DNA from: Brotonthovivens sp045629925
GTDB lineage: Bacteria; Bacillota; Clostridia; Lachnospirales; Lachnospiraceae
NCBI GenBank assembly: GCA_045629925.1
Contig: JAZQSD010000141.1
Span: 1 to 27,165 of the forward strand
Length of the DNA: 27,165 nt
Reading direction: 5' to 3'
The notes beneath the pieces are model-generated. The model did no database searches. It saw only the letters and a list, made by a program, of their open reading frames with translations, and was not told the DNA's origin. Every line of letters starts with the position of its first letter. Position 1 is the first letter of the stretch. Shown one piece after another: positions 15,700 through 23,752 of the stretch. Position numbers and translations under genes: made by a program.

Positions 15700-16593
15700 T
15701 TAATGCTGGTGCATAGCATGGTGGATCAAATCAATATTCTCCTGCATTCTTTTTAAATACGCGTTTGCTTCGTACTCACCTCGAGTGATTGGGTCCAGAT
15801 ACAGAACCTCTACATCTGCTTCTTTCTGCAGGGTATCGCCCATACTTTTACCATACAGTTCTTCTGCAAGGATAAGCTTCACATTATGATCACCAATCAG
15901 ACCTAGCATATCCGCTACTTCTCCTGCACTGATCTGACGTTCTTCGTCCAGATTCATCTCTCCCACAATTGCCATTTCAAATGCCTGGGCAATATAGCCA
16001 TAAGCCTCATGAAGAGACAGTATCGGCATATCGGATGTCTCACCTTTTAATGATACAATCTGCTGCTCTAAAAGTTCTACTTGCTTTATGTAAGCGTTGG
16101 CATTCTCTTCAAAAACAGCGGCATGTTCTTCACTGGTTTCTCCCAGTTCATGTGCAATCGCATGAATCTGCTGGCTGTGGAGTTCTGGATCCATCCAGAC
16201 ATGAGAATTGCCATCCACCAGTTCAATTCCGTCACAGGCATATACAATCTTTAATTCTGGATAGGCTTCCGCCACATCCGTAAGGAAAGTCTCAATACCA
16301 CCGCCATTTACCACAAACACATCTGCGTCCGCAAGAAGTTTCATATCCTCTGGAGTCAACTGATAGTCGTGAAGACAGCCTGTCTGAGGTTCGCTTAAGT
16401 TCTCCAAATGCACACCTTCTGAATCACCGATCACATTCATAGTTGCAATATACATCGGATAAAAAGAAGTCACTACATTCAGATCACCGTTGCCGGACAT
16501 CTCCTGTTGTTTCTCATATGCAGTTGTAAGGCCAAGTCCGGCTGCTGCGATACACACAAGCAGCACAAGGACAAATACATACTTATTCTTCAT
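15700..16593 (-). CDS. Metal ABC transporter substrate-binding protein (ZnuA-like)
   Basis: The 297-residue protein belongs to the cluster A-I metal-binding proteins. The three expected His ligands are visible: His75 in GCLHDYQLTPED, His131 in NSHVWMD and His195 in SLHEAYGY. The fourth, acidic ligand is probably in the LDPI segment. Three His ligands point to zinc more than manganese, but the His-rich loop common in ZnuA is absent. The N-terminus is a hydrophobic signal or anchor (about residues 5-22). Cys14 does not sit in a good lipobox because Val precedes it, so lipid attachment is uncertain. It captures metal outside the membrane for the permease and ATPase encoded just downstream. No Fur/Zur-type gene is nearby. 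Confidence 0.92.
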   Translation of the reverse strand: MKNKYVFVLVLLVCIAAAGLGLTTAYEKQQEMSGNGDLNVVTSFYPMYIATMNVIGDSEGVHLENLSEPQTGCLHDYQLTPEDMKLLADADVFVVNGGGIETFLTDVAEAYPELKIVYACDGIELVDGNSHVWMDPELHSQQIHAIAHELGETSEEHAAVFEENANAYIKQVELLEQQIVSLKGETSDMPILSLHEAYGYIAQAFEMAIVGEMNLDEERQISAGEVADMLGLIGDHNVKLILAEELYGKSMGDTLQKEADVEVLYLDPITRGEYEANAYLKRMQENIDLIHHAMHQH

Positions 16594-16627
16594 CTTTCAC
16601 CTTACATAGTTATACTAAAATCTCATC

Positions 16628-17227
16628 TTATTCTTCTGCTTCATCAGCAATGATCTCATCCATAAGTGCCCAGATCTCATCTCTTCCCTGCTTGCTTGTG
16701 GCAGAAAATGGAATAATGATTGTATCTGGCATTACATTTAAGCCTACTTTGATGGCTTTTACATGTTTCTGAACCTGACTTCTGTTAATCTTGTCAAGTT
16801 TTGTTGCAATGATGATTGGATGAAATCCCTGATATACCATCCATTCGTACATCTGCTTATCGTTTGCAGATGGATCATGTCTGATATCGATCAGCAAAAA
16901 TACGGCTCTTAACTGCTTTGAAGTATTCAGATACTTCTCAATCATTTTACCCCATTTTTCTTTTTCAGACTGGGACACTTTTGCAAAACCGTATCCTGGC
17001 AAGTCTGTCAGATACATCTCATCATTAATGTTATAAAAGTTGATTGTCTGTGTCTTTCCTGGCTGTGCAGAAGTTCTAGCCAAAGACTTGCGGTTCATCA
17101 GTGCATTGATCAGAGAGGACTTGCCTACATTTGATTTGCCGGCAAAAGCAATCTCTGGTTTTGTGTTTTCAGGAAGTACGCTTGTGTAACCACAAACAGT
17201 TTCCAGTTCTACTTTTTTAATAACCAT
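16628..17227 (-). CDS. engB: Ribosome biogenesis GTP-binding protein EngB/YsxC
   Basis: The 199-residue GTPase has the G1 box GKSNVGKS at residues 30-37, G3 DLPGYGFAKV, G4 TKLDK and G5 SATSK, all in the order expected for the YihA/YsxC family. The family acts in large ribosomal subunit assembly in the cytoplasm and is essential in several bacteria. Length fits. It starts 10 bases after the lon stop, as in many Firmicutes where lon and ysxC are adjacent. The metal transporter genes follow 34 bases later with no clear terminator between, so some read-through is possible. Confidence 0.96.
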   Translation of the reverse strand: MVIKKVELETVCGYTSVLPENTKPEIAFAGKSNVGKSSLINALMNRKSLARTSAQPGKTQTINFYNINDEMYLTDLPGYGFAKVSQSEKEKWGKMIEKYLNTSKQLRAVFLLIDIRHDPSANDKQMYEWMVYQGFHPIIIATKLDKINRSQVQKHVKAIKVGLNVMPDTIIIPFSATSKQGRDEIWALMDEIIADEAEE

Positions 17228-17237
17228 AATGGTCTCC

Positions 17238-19553
17238 TTATTTTACAAACGCTAGTTTCAATACTTCTTCCATTGTGCTGACTGGATAAATCTTCATGCC
17301 TGCTTTGATTTCATCTGAAATCTCATCCAAGTCTTTTTTATTCTGGATAGGCACGCAGATAACCTTCATGCCTGCCATCTGTGCCGCAAGAAGTTTTTCT
17401 TTCAAGCCTCCGATTGGAAGCACGCGGCCGCGAAGGGTAATCTCTCCTGTCATCGCAATGTCCGCACGGACTGGAGTCTTTGTGATGGCAGAAAGCATTG
17501 CTGTTGCCATTGTGATACCTGCAGATGGGCCATCCTTAGGAACGGCTCCTTCTGGGATATGGATATGGATATCATTCTCCTTGAAAAATTCTGGCTTGAT
17601 ATCGTATTTATCCCCTACAGAACGGATGTAACTGATACCTGCCTGTGCAGACTCTTTCATCACATCGCCAAGCTTGCCAGTAAGAACAAAATCTCCTTTT
17701 CCAGGCATTACGTTCACTTCGATCTGAAGTGTATCGCCGCCAACGCTTGTCCAAGCAAGACCTCGAACAATACCGATTTCATCCTTTTCATTCTTCATAT
17801 CCACTGTGTAGCGAGCTTTTCCAAGATATTTCTCCAGAGATTTTACGGATACGCGAACGATATCTGTGTCCCCTTCAAAAATCTCTCTGGCCGCTTTTCT
17901 GCAGATCTCTCCAATCTTTCTTTCAAGACTTCGGACACCTGCTTCTCTTGTATAACCATTGATCACATGTTTTAAAACGGCATCAGATAATTTTAACTGA
18001 GCTGGGTTTAAACCGTGTTTTTCAATCTGTTTCTTCACCAAATGATTTTTCGCAATGTGCAGTTTCTCATTTGCTGTATAACTGGACACCTGAATGATTT
18101 CCATTCGATCCAGCAATGGTTTTGGAATATTGCCCATCTCATTTGCTGTGGCAATAAACATTACCTCAGACAGATCCACTGGCATGTCTACATAGTGGTC
18201 CATAAACTTGCTGTTCTGTTCAGCATCCAACACTTCCAGCATAGCAGATGTAGGATCCCCTTTGTAATCACTGCTCATTTTATCGATCTCGTCCAAAAGC
18301 ATCAACGGATTTTTGTATCCCGCCTGACGCATGCCCTGAACAATACGTCCTGGCATGGAACCGATGTAAGTTCTTCTATGCCCACGAATCTCAGCCTCAT
18401 CGCGGACACCGCCAAGACTGATGCGAACATACTGTTTTTCTAAAGCTCTTGCAATGGAACGGCCGATACTTGTCTTACCTGTTCCCGGAGGTCCTACAAG
18501 ACAGATGATAGGTGCATTCCCTTTGCTTGTCATATTGCGAACTGCAAGGAATTCAAGAACACGAGTCTTTACATCCTCTAATCCATAATGGTCTTCATCT
18601 AAGATCTTCTTGGCATTTTTCAGATCCACATTGTCTGTGGACATTTTATCCCAAGGCATGTCCAAAAGAGTCTCAATGTAAGTTCTCACAACAGATCCTT
18701 CAGATGGATTGGCTGCCACATGTTTGTAGCGCTGGATCTGGGATCTGATCTTATCTTTTATTTCTTCTGGTGCGCAAAGATCTTCTAACTGTTCCTGATA
18801 TTTTTCAATATCGTTTTCCAGATCATCTTCCCCTAATTCTTCGCGGATGATCTTCATCTCTTCCCGGAGAACATATTCTCTCTGACTCTTATCCATATGA
18901 GTTTTCAGTTTTTCCTGAAGTTCATTTTTTACACGGATAACTTCCGTCTCTCTTCTAAGGATTGCAATGATCTCTTCATATCTTTGCTGGATATTCTTTG
19001 CATTTAAGATCTTCTGTCGCTCTGTGTATTCCAATTGGATCTCATTTGCAATCAGCTGTAAAAGAGTGGACAGTTTTGTAAGCATGTTGGCCTGTTTTGC
19101 CAACTCTTTTCCTACTTTTGGATTCTCGAAACAATATCCCATCAATGCTTCCTGCGTAACACGGAGCATTGCTTCTTCCACTTCTTCTGTCAACCCCTGA
19201 GCTTCTTCTTCAATGACAATAACCGTCGCATGAATAAACTCCGGATGGTCATTGACACAGGCAAGTTCTGCTCGAACCTGACCTTCCACCAACACTCTTA
19301 CAATGTCATTTTTTAACTTGATCACCTGTTTGATAGAAGCGATCACACCATATTTATATAAACCATTTACTTTTGGGTCATTTTCATTAATATCCTTCTG
19401 AGTTACCAGAAATATCTGGCTATCCCCAGTTAAACTTGCCTCCACGGCCTTTATGGACTTTTCACGACTCATGTCAAAATGAGCTACCATACCTGGCAGG
19501 ATCGTAAGTCCGCGAAGCGCCACAGCAGGAAGCTGTCTTACATATTCACCCAT
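17238..19553 (-). CDS. lon: ATP-dependent endopeptidase La (Lon protease)
   Basis: The 771-residue protein has the full LonA layout. An N-terminal substrate-binding domain (about 1-205) leads into a coiled helical region (205-280). The AAA+ module has Walker A GPPGTGKT at 354-361 and Walker B PLMLLDEIDK. The C-terminal protease has the catalytic Ser677 in PKDGPSAG and the Lys of GLKEKLL near 720. It degrades misfolded and regulatory proteins. AGGAGG-like GGAGG lies upstream of the start at 19553. It follows clpX after a terminator-like hairpin and has about 120 bases of upstream sequence. A -10-like TAAAAT is present there with a weak -35. engB follows directly. Confidence 0.97.
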   Translation of the reverse strand: MGEYVRQLPAVALRGLTILPGMVAHFDMSREKSIKAVEASLTGDSQIFLVTQKDINENDPKVNGLYKYGVIASIKQVIKLKNDIVRVLVEGQVRAELACVNDHPEFIHATVIVIEEEAQGLTEEVEEAMLRVTQEALMGYCFENPKVGKELAKQANMLTKLSTLLQLIANEIQLEYTERQKILNAKNIQQRYEEIIAILRRETEVIRVKNELQEKLKTHMDKSQREYVLREEMKIIREELGEDDLENDIEKYQEQLEDLCAPEEIKDKIRSQIQRYKHVAANPSEGSVVRTYIETLLDMPWDKMSTDNVDLKNAKKILDEDHYGLEDVKTRVLEFLAVRNMTSKGNAPIICLVGPPGTGKTSIGRSIARALEKQYVRISLGGVRDEAEIRGHRRTYIGSMPGRIVQGMRQAGYKNPLMLLDEIDKMSSDYKGDPTSAMLEVLDAEQNSKFMDHYVDMPVDLSEVMFIATANEMGNIPKPLLDRMEIIQVSSYTANEKLHIAKNHLVKKQIEKHGLNPAQLKLSDAVLKHVINGYTREAGVRSLERKIGEICRKAAREIFEGDTDIVRVSVKSLEKYLGKARYTVDMKNEKDEIGIVRGLAWTSVGGDTLQIEVNVMPGKGDFVLTGKLGDVMKESAQAGISYIRSVGDKYDIKPEFFKENDIHIHIPEGAVPKDGPSAGITMATAMLSAITKTPVRADIAMTGEITLRGRVLPIGGLKEKLLAAQMAGMKVICVPIQNKKDLDEISDEIKAGMKIYPVSTMEEVLKLAFVK

Positions 19554-19627
19554 TGTCGTTCCTCCATTCTATCTTCAATCTCTTCTCTAAGTATTTTATC
19601 TTGTTTTACTGTCTGTTTAAACAATAA

Positions 19628-19656
19628 GCGGGTGTCTCATCACTTAAGGCACCCGC
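19628..19656 (-). terminator. Terminator-like hairpin after clpX
   Basis: A 9-bp stem (19628-19636 with 19648-19656, including one G-U pair) with a GCGGGTG core follows the clpX stop by about 20 bases. The following minus-strand sequence is T-rich but interrupted (TTATTGTTT), so termination may be partial and allow some read-through into lon. Confidence 0.6.
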
Positions 19657-19677
19657 ATTGTTACAACATAACAAATC

Positions 19678-20946
19678 TTAAGCACTCTTCCACAGTGGAT
19701 TTGTGCTTCCATCTTTGTACTCAACCAAAGCTTCTTTTCCATTCTCCACTGTCTCTTTTGTAACAGTACATTTTACAATGTTTTCATCGGATGGAATACG
19801 ATACATTAAATCTAATAAAGTCTTTTCAACAATCGCACGAAGACCACGAGCACCAGTTTTTCTCTCTAATGACTTATCCGCAATGGCCTCTAAAGCCTCC
19901 TGTTCAAACACAAGGTCAACGCCATCAAGAGCAAACAGTTTTTCGTACTGTTTTACCAAAGAATTCTTTGGCTCCTGAAGGATTCTCATAAGTGCCTCTT
20001 TATCAAGAGAATCCAGAGAAACTGTTACAGGAACTCGGCCTACAAACTCTGGAATCAAACCAAACTTCACCAGATCCTGTGGCATGATCTCTTTCAAAAG
20101 TTCTCCCACATTCTTCTCGTTCTTTAATGCGATCTCACCATTAAAACCGATGGATTTCTGATCCATTCTGGATTCAATGATCTTATCAATGCCTTCAAAA
20201 GCACCGCCACAAACAAACAAGATATTCGTTGTATCAATCTGGATCAACTCCTGCTGTGGATGCTTTCTTCCACCCTGTGGTGGAACAGAGGCAAGTGTTC
20301 CTTCTAAAATCTTCAAGAGCGCCTGCTGAACGCCTTCACCGGACACATCACGTGTGATGGAAACGTTCTCTGACTTTCTTGTAATCTTATCAATCTCGTC
20401 AATATAGATAATGCCGTACTGCGCTTTTTCCACATCATAATCAGCAGCCTGGATGATCTTCAGCAGAATATTTTCTACGTCTTCACCAACATAACCAGCT
20501 TCTGTGAGAGTGGTTGCATCTGCAATTGCAAATGGTACGTTCAAAATCTTGGCAAGGGTCTGAGCCAAAAGTGTCTTACCGGAACCAGTTGGCCCCAGCA
20601 TTAAGATGTTACTCTTCTGTAGTTCCACATCTGTATCTTTGCCTGCCAATACTCTTTTGTAATGGTTGTAAACCGCAACAGAAAGCACTTTTTTCGCTTC
20701 TTCCTGACCAATTACGTAATCATCAAGAAAGTTTTTCAACTCTTCTGGTTTCAGAAGATTGATATCCATATCCTGCGCTGGAGTATACTCTTCCAGTTCT
20801 TCCTCGATAATCTCCAGACAAATATCTACACATTCATCACAGATGTACACGCCCTTTGGCCCAACTATTAACTTGCGAACCTGCTCCTGTGTCTTATCAC
20901 AAAATGAACAGCGGATTCTGTCTCCTCCGTTGGATTTTCCTGCCAT
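19678..20946 (-). CDS. clpX: ATP-dependent Clp protease ATP-binding subunit ClpX
   Basis: The 422-residue AAA+ unfoldase begins with a four-cysteine zinc-binding domain (Cys13, Cys16, Cys36, Cys39). Walker A GPTGSGKT is at 118-125, the pore loop GYVGEDVE follows, and Walker B is IIYIDEIDK. The sensor and arginine-finger region IPEFVGRVPV is present, and an IGF-type loop (KSIGFNGE) for docking to ClpP can be seen. It recognises tagged proteins, unfolds them and feeds them to ClpP. The start has AAAGGAATT about 10 bases upstream. It lies 53 bases after clpP, with a small hairpin between. Confidence 0.97.
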   Translation of the reverse strand: MAGKSNGGDRIRCSFCDKTQEQVRKLIVGPKGVYICDECVDICLEIIEEELEEYTPAQDMDINLLKPEELKNFLDDYVIGQEEAKKVLSVAVYNHYKRVLAGKDTDVELQKSNILMLGPTGSGKTLLAQTLAKILNVPFAIADATTLTEAGYVGEDVENILLKIIQAADYDVEKAQYGIIYIDEIDKITRKSENVSITRDVSGEGVQQALLKILEGTLASVPPQGGRKHPQQELIQIDTTNILFVCGGAFEGIDKIIESRMDQKSIGFNGEIALKNEKNVGELLKEIMPQDLVKFGLIPEFVGRVPVTVSLDSLDKEALMRILQEPKNSLVKQYEKLFALDGVDLVFEQEALEAIADKSLERKTGARGLRAIVEKTLLDLMYRIPSDENIVKCTVTKETVENGKEALVEYKDGSTNPLWKSA

Positions 20947-20967
20947 CTTTTAATTCCTTTCTAATCA

Positions 20968-20990
20968 TCCGCCTAATATTGCCTGGCGGA
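20968..20990 (-). promoter_or_regulatory. Small hairpin in the clpP-clpX gap
   Basis: TCCGCC (20968-20973) and GGCGGA (20985-20990) form a 6-bp GC-rich stem with an 11-base loop between the clpP stop and the clpX ribosome site. There is no T-run, so it is not a terminator. It may be an RNA-processing or stability element that sets the ratio of ClpP to ClpX. Confidence 0.35.
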
Positions 20991-20999
20991 AATCTAATA

Positions 21000-21584
21000 C
21001 TACTGACGTTCTCTGATAACAGCGTCAATCAGACCGTATTCTAAAGCTTCATCAGCAGTCATAAAGTAATCTCTCTCAGTATCTGCAGCAACAACTTCTA
21101 CAGGTTTTCCTGTGTTTTCTGCAAGGATTCTGTTGAGACGTTCTTTTGTTCTTAAGATGTTTTCAGCAACGATCTGAATATCTGTTGCCTGTCCTCTTGC
21201 ACCGCCGGATGGCTGGTGGATCATAACTTCTGCATTTGGAAGCGCAAAACGTTTGCCCTTTGTGCCGCCAGCCAGAAGGAACGCACCCATGCTTGCTGCA
21301 AGTCCGATGCAAGTTGTGCATACATCACATTTAATATACTGCATTGTATCGTAGATCGCCATACCTGCAGTAACCATTCCACCTGGAGAGTTGATGTATA
21401 AATGGATATCTTTTCCTGGGTCTTCAGATTCTAAGAAAAGAAGCTGTGCAACAACAAGGCTAGCTGTTGTCTCGTTCACTTCCTCACCAAGGAAAATAAT
21501 TCTGTCTTTTAAAAGTCGGGAGAAAATATCGTAATTACGTTCTCCGCGGCTTGTCTGTTCAACAACGTAAGGTACTAAACTCAT
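21000..21584 (-). CDS. clpP: ATP-dependent Clp protease proteolytic subunit ClpP
   Basis: The 194-residue protein is ClpP, a serine protease that forms the double seven-membered chamber used by ClpX. The nucleophile Ser98 is in GLAASMGA, His123 in VMIHQPSGG, and the Asp completing the triad is near residue 172 in DTERDYFM. The start MSLVPYVVEQ is the usual mature-like N-terminus, with AGGAGG about 8 bases upstream. It is between tig and clpX, the usual Firmicutes order. A promoter overlaps the tig terminator just upstream. Confidence 0.97.
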   Translation of the reverse strand: MSLVPYVVEQTSRGERNYDIFSRLLKDRIIFLGEEVNETTASLVVAQLLFLESEDPGKDIHLYINSPGGMVTAGMAIYDTMQYIKCDVCTTCIGLAASMGAFLLAGGTKGKRFALPNAEVMIHQPSGGARGQATDIQIVAENILRTKERLNRILAENTGKPVEVVAADTERDYFMTADEALEYGLIDAVIRERQ

Positions 21585-21612
21585 AATCTTAACCTCCTAA
21601 TCATGAATTTCT

Positions 21613-21641
21613 ATAATAATGAAAGGGGATTTGTATGACAA
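21613..21641 (-). promoter_or_regulatory. clpP: Candidate sigma-A promoter for clpP, overlapping the tig terminator
   Basis: On the minus strand TTGTCA (21636-21641) and TATTAT (21613-21618) are separated by 17 bases and match five of six bases each. The -35 box is inside the tig terminator hairpin. The predicted start is about 25 bases before the clpP start codon region. No CtsR heptad repeat or CIRCE element is visible. Confidence 0.5.
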
Positions 21642-21648
21642 ATCCCCT
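21624..21648 (-). terminator. Rho-independent terminator after tig
   Basis: AGGGGATTTGT (21624-21634) and its complement (21638-21648) form a perfect 11-bp stem with a 3-base loop. The following minus-strand sequence is T-rich but broken (TTCATTATTAT). It is about 55 bases past the tig stop. Termination may be incomplete, and the hairpin also holds a clpP -35 box. Confidence 0.7.
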
Positions 21649-21701
21649 CGTTGCTTTGCATACATAAAAAGTGGATGTACAGATTATGTAAAATCTGCTA
21701 T

Positions 21702-23042
21702 TTACTCTTCTGTAGTTTCAGCTTCTGCTTCTTTTTCTTTCTTAGATTTAGCTTTTGCTCTGTATTTTACGCTGTCCATGATGAACTGTACTGTTTTCTG
21801 TTCAGCCATGTCTTTTCTCATAGCTTCTTTTTCTTCAGCACCCATGTAGCTCTGTAACTGAGCTAATTCCATCTTGTACATTTCAGCCATCTTAGCAAGT
21901 TCTGCGTCTAATTCTTCGTCAGATACTGTGATGGATTCAAGGTTAGCGATTTTTTCTAATACAAGCTGTGTTTCGATACGGCTGATTGCTTCTTCACGAA
22001 CCTGTTCTTTTAACTGAGCTGGTGTTGTTCCAGTGAGCTGCATGTACTGCTGCATGGAGAATCCCTGCTGAGCCATCTGCTGGCCGAACTGGTTGATCAT
22101 ATCTTCACACTGTGTTTCGATCATTAATTCTGGAATTTCCATTTTTGCTTTATCAACGATCTTCTTGATAGCTTCATCTGTCTGTTCAGATTTTGCTTCT
22201 CTAGCTTTTCTAGCTTCTACTTTTTCTTTGATGCTAGCTTTGTATTCGTCGATTGTATCAAATTCAGAAACGTCCTGTACGAATTCTTCATCTAATTCAG
22301 GAACAACTTTTGTTTTGATTTCGTTAACTTTGATTTTAAATACAGCAGCTTTGCCTGCTAAGTCAGCAGAATGGTATTCTTCTGGGAATGTAACGTTGAT
22401 TTCTGTTTCTTCGCCAGTTGTTTTACCGATAAGCTGATCTTCGAATCCTGGAATGAAAGAGTTAGAACCGATCACTAATGGATGGTTTTCAGCTTTTCCG
22501 CCTTCGAATGCAACGCCATCACAGAATCCTTCGTAATCGATAACAGCTGTGTCACCGCTTTCGATTGCTCTGTCTTCTACAACGATTGTTCTAGCGTTCT
22601 TTTCTAATTCAGAAGCGATTTCTTTTTCGATTTCTTCAGCTGTTGCTTCTGTATCGATTCTTGTTACAGTTACACCAACATATTTATCAAGAGTAACTTC
22701 TGGTTTTACAGCAACTTCTGCTGTAAAGATAAATGCTTTTCCTTTTTCTAACTGAACGATTTCGAGAGCTGGTCTGGAAACGATATCTAAACCGCTTTCT
22801 TTTGCTGCGTTTTCGTATGCTTCTGGAAGAAGGATGTTTGCTGCTTCATCACAGAATACGTTTGCGCCATACATTTTTTCGATCATCATACGTGGTGCTT
22901 TACCTTTACGGAAGCCCTGGATCACGATATCTTTTTTCTGTCTGTTGTATGCTGTCTGAAGTGCTTTTTCTAATTCTTCAGCAGATACTTCGATAGTCAG
23001 TTTAGCCATGTTCTTTTCTAAATTTTCTACCTGTACACTCAT
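21702..23042 (-). CDS. tig: Trigger factor (ribosome-associated chaperone, peptidyl-prolyl isomerase)
   Basis: The 446-residue protein has the three trigger factor domains. The ribosome-binding domain (about 1-115) holds the signature GFRKGKAPR at residues 43-51. An FKBP-type isomerase domain (about 155-245) is recognised by SGDTAVIDYEGFCDG and the SFIPGFEDQLIG block. A long helical C-terminal chaperone domain ends in a Lys/Glu-rich tail. It binds nascent chains at the ribosome exit. The start is the ATG at 23042 (MSVQVENLEKNM), 12 bases after AGGAGG. The frame is open 93 bases further to an ATG at 23135, but that stretch lacks a ribosome site and is not part of the family fold. Confidence 0.96.
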   Translation of the reverse strand: MSVQVENLEKNMAKLTIEVSAEELEKALQTAYNRQKKDIVIQGFRKGKAPRMMIEKMYGANVFCDEAANILLPEAYENAAKESGLDIVSRPALEIVQLEKGKAFIFTAEVAVKPEVTLDKYVGVTVTRIDTEATAEEIEKEIASELEKNARTIVVEDRAIESGDTAVIDYEGFCDGVAFEGGKAENHPLVIGSNSFIPGFEDQLIGKTTGEETEINVTFPEEYHSADLAGKAAVFKIKVNEIKTKVVPELDEEFVQDVSEFDTIDEYKASIKEKVEARKAREAKSEQTDEAIKKIVDKAKMEIPELMIETQCEDMINQFGQQMAQQGFSMQQYMQLTGTTPAQLKEQVREEAISRIETQLVLEKIANLESITVSDEELDAELAKMAEMYKMELAQLQSYMGAEEKEAMRKDMAEQKTVQFIMDSVKYRAKAKSKKEKEAEAETTEE

Positions 23043-23179
23043 TGTTACTAAATTCCTCCTAGTTATATAAAATGCTTTTGTACAATCTTTAGTTGCCAAA
23101 GTACCGAATCTTGCCAAGGAGTTAAAATCCGGCATTTTGTAAAAAAGAGCGTACTTCAGCTACTTACAATCAGTAAGAA

Positions 23180-23208
23180 ATTATAGCATAGAGTTTTTTA
23201 AAATGCAA
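23180..23208 (-). promoter_or_regulatory. tig: Sigma-A promoter of tig
   Basis: On the minus strand TTGCAT (23203-23208) and a perfect TATAAT (23180-23185) are 17 bases apart. The predicted transcript starts near 23173 and has a leader of about 130 bases before the tig start. A 5-bp inverted repeat (CTTAC at 23163-23167 with GTAAG at 23173-23177) sits at the predicted start site. Confidence 0.65.
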
Positions 23209-23211
23209 CAC

Positions 23212-23260
23212 AAAAAAAGAGCTTCAAACACCGATAAATTCAGCATTTGGAGCTCTTTTT
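23212..23260 (-). terminator. Rho-independent terminator after the spore protein gene
   Basis: On the minus strand AAAGAGCT pairs with AGCTCTTT (23216-23223 with 23251-23258). The stem continues past one mismatch with four or five more pairs and ends in a run of seven T bases. It starts a few bases past the spore protein stop and partly overlaps the region just upstream of the tig promoter. Confidence 0.8.
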
Positions 23261-23266
23261 CACAAA

Positions 23267-23473
23267 TTACTTACCAGACATCTGTTCTTCCTGTCTCTGG
23301 ATCATTTTCTTCACCATTTCACCGCCGATAGAACCAGCTTCACGGGAAGTTAAATCACCGTTGTAACCTTCTTTCAGATTGATACCTAATTCAGACGCAA
23401 CTTCCTGTTTAAAACGGTTCATTGCTCCTTTTGCTTCTGGTACACTTGTACTGTTTGAGTTTGAACGACTCAT
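23267..23473 (-). CDS. Alpha/beta-type small acid-soluble spore protein
   Basis: The 68-residue protein is a complete alpha/beta-type SASP. These proteins coat and protect DNA in the dormant spore. The family blocks are visible: EAKGAMNRFKQEVASELGI near residues 13-31, and LTSREAGSIGGEMVKKMI near residues 41-58. The germination protease site lies at EVASE. The start has a strong AGGAGG-like site (GGAGG) 7 bases upstream. Expression would be expected in the forespore under sigma-G, but I could not assign a clear sigma-G promoter. Its presence is direct evidence that the organism, or a recent ancestor, sporulates. Confidence 0.95.
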   Translation of the reverse strand: MSRSNSNSTSVPEAKGAMNRFKQEVASELGINLKEGYNGDLTSREAGSIGGEMVKKMIQRQEEQMSGK

Positions 23474-23510
23474 TTTTCTTACCTCCGTAAATTGAAATTG
23501 TTTATTTCAA

Positions 23511-23532
23511 AGGATATGCGATTGCTTATCCT
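23511..23532. repeat. Short inverted repeat upstream of the spore protein gene
   Basis: AGGATA (23511-23516) and TATCCT (23527-23532) form a 6-bp inverted repeat with a 10-base spacer, about 40-60 bases upstream of the SASP start. It may be a leader hairpin or operator, or chance. Confidence 0.25.
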
Positions 23533-23574
23533 GAAGTTATTATCTACGGATTCCTGATAAATATTTGTGGTAAA

Positions 23575-23752
23575 TTCTTGAAATAACAGAGAAGACATTT
23601 TTAATCACTTGCAACTTAGAAAAATATAAAAGTGGAGATAAAATTGCCTCGCGCAAACCGTTCCCAGGTTTGTAAGAGCCAATTTTATCTCCACTTTTTT
23701 AATGTTCTTTTATTTTAAATGTTTCAAATCGTCTTCTCTGTTATTTCAGGAA
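23575..23752. repeat. 178-bp imperfect palindrome (MITE-like or extended terminator) after the SUF-like genes
   Basis: The outer arms (23575-23596 and 23731-23752) pair over 22 positions with 17 consecutive perfect pairs. The inner arms (23628-23646 and 23680-23698) pair over 19 perfect positions. A CTC/GAG and a CAAACC/GGTTTG stem (23654-23659 with 23667-23672) close the centre around a 7-base loop. Both sets of arms share nearly the same centre (about 23663), and the segments between them are also partly complementary, so the whole unit can fold into one hairpin. The right arm includes the last codons and the stop of the SufB-like gene. The inner hairpin with its flanking T-runs can act as a terminator in both directions. 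Confidence 0.75.

Noticed and set aside
21585..21701. CtsR or CIRCE heat-shock operator before clpP
   Set aside because: No GGTCAAA heptad repeats and no CIRCE inverted repeat were found; the only strong structure is the tig terminator.
23043..23135. N-terminal extension of trigger factor to the ATG at 23135
   Set aside because: No ribosome site precedes it, the family fold starts at MSVQVENLEK, and the segment lies in the long leader after a strong promoter.
23474..23574. Sigma-G promoter of the spore protein gene
   Set aside because: I looked for the expected -35 and CATnnTA-like -10 boxes but no pair had acceptable spacing, so none is claimed.
23628..23698. Riboswitch or tRNA-like RNA after the SUF-like genes
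   Set aside because: The structure is a simple near-perfect long hairpin without a recognisable riboswitch core or tRNA features; it is better described as part of the larger palindrome.
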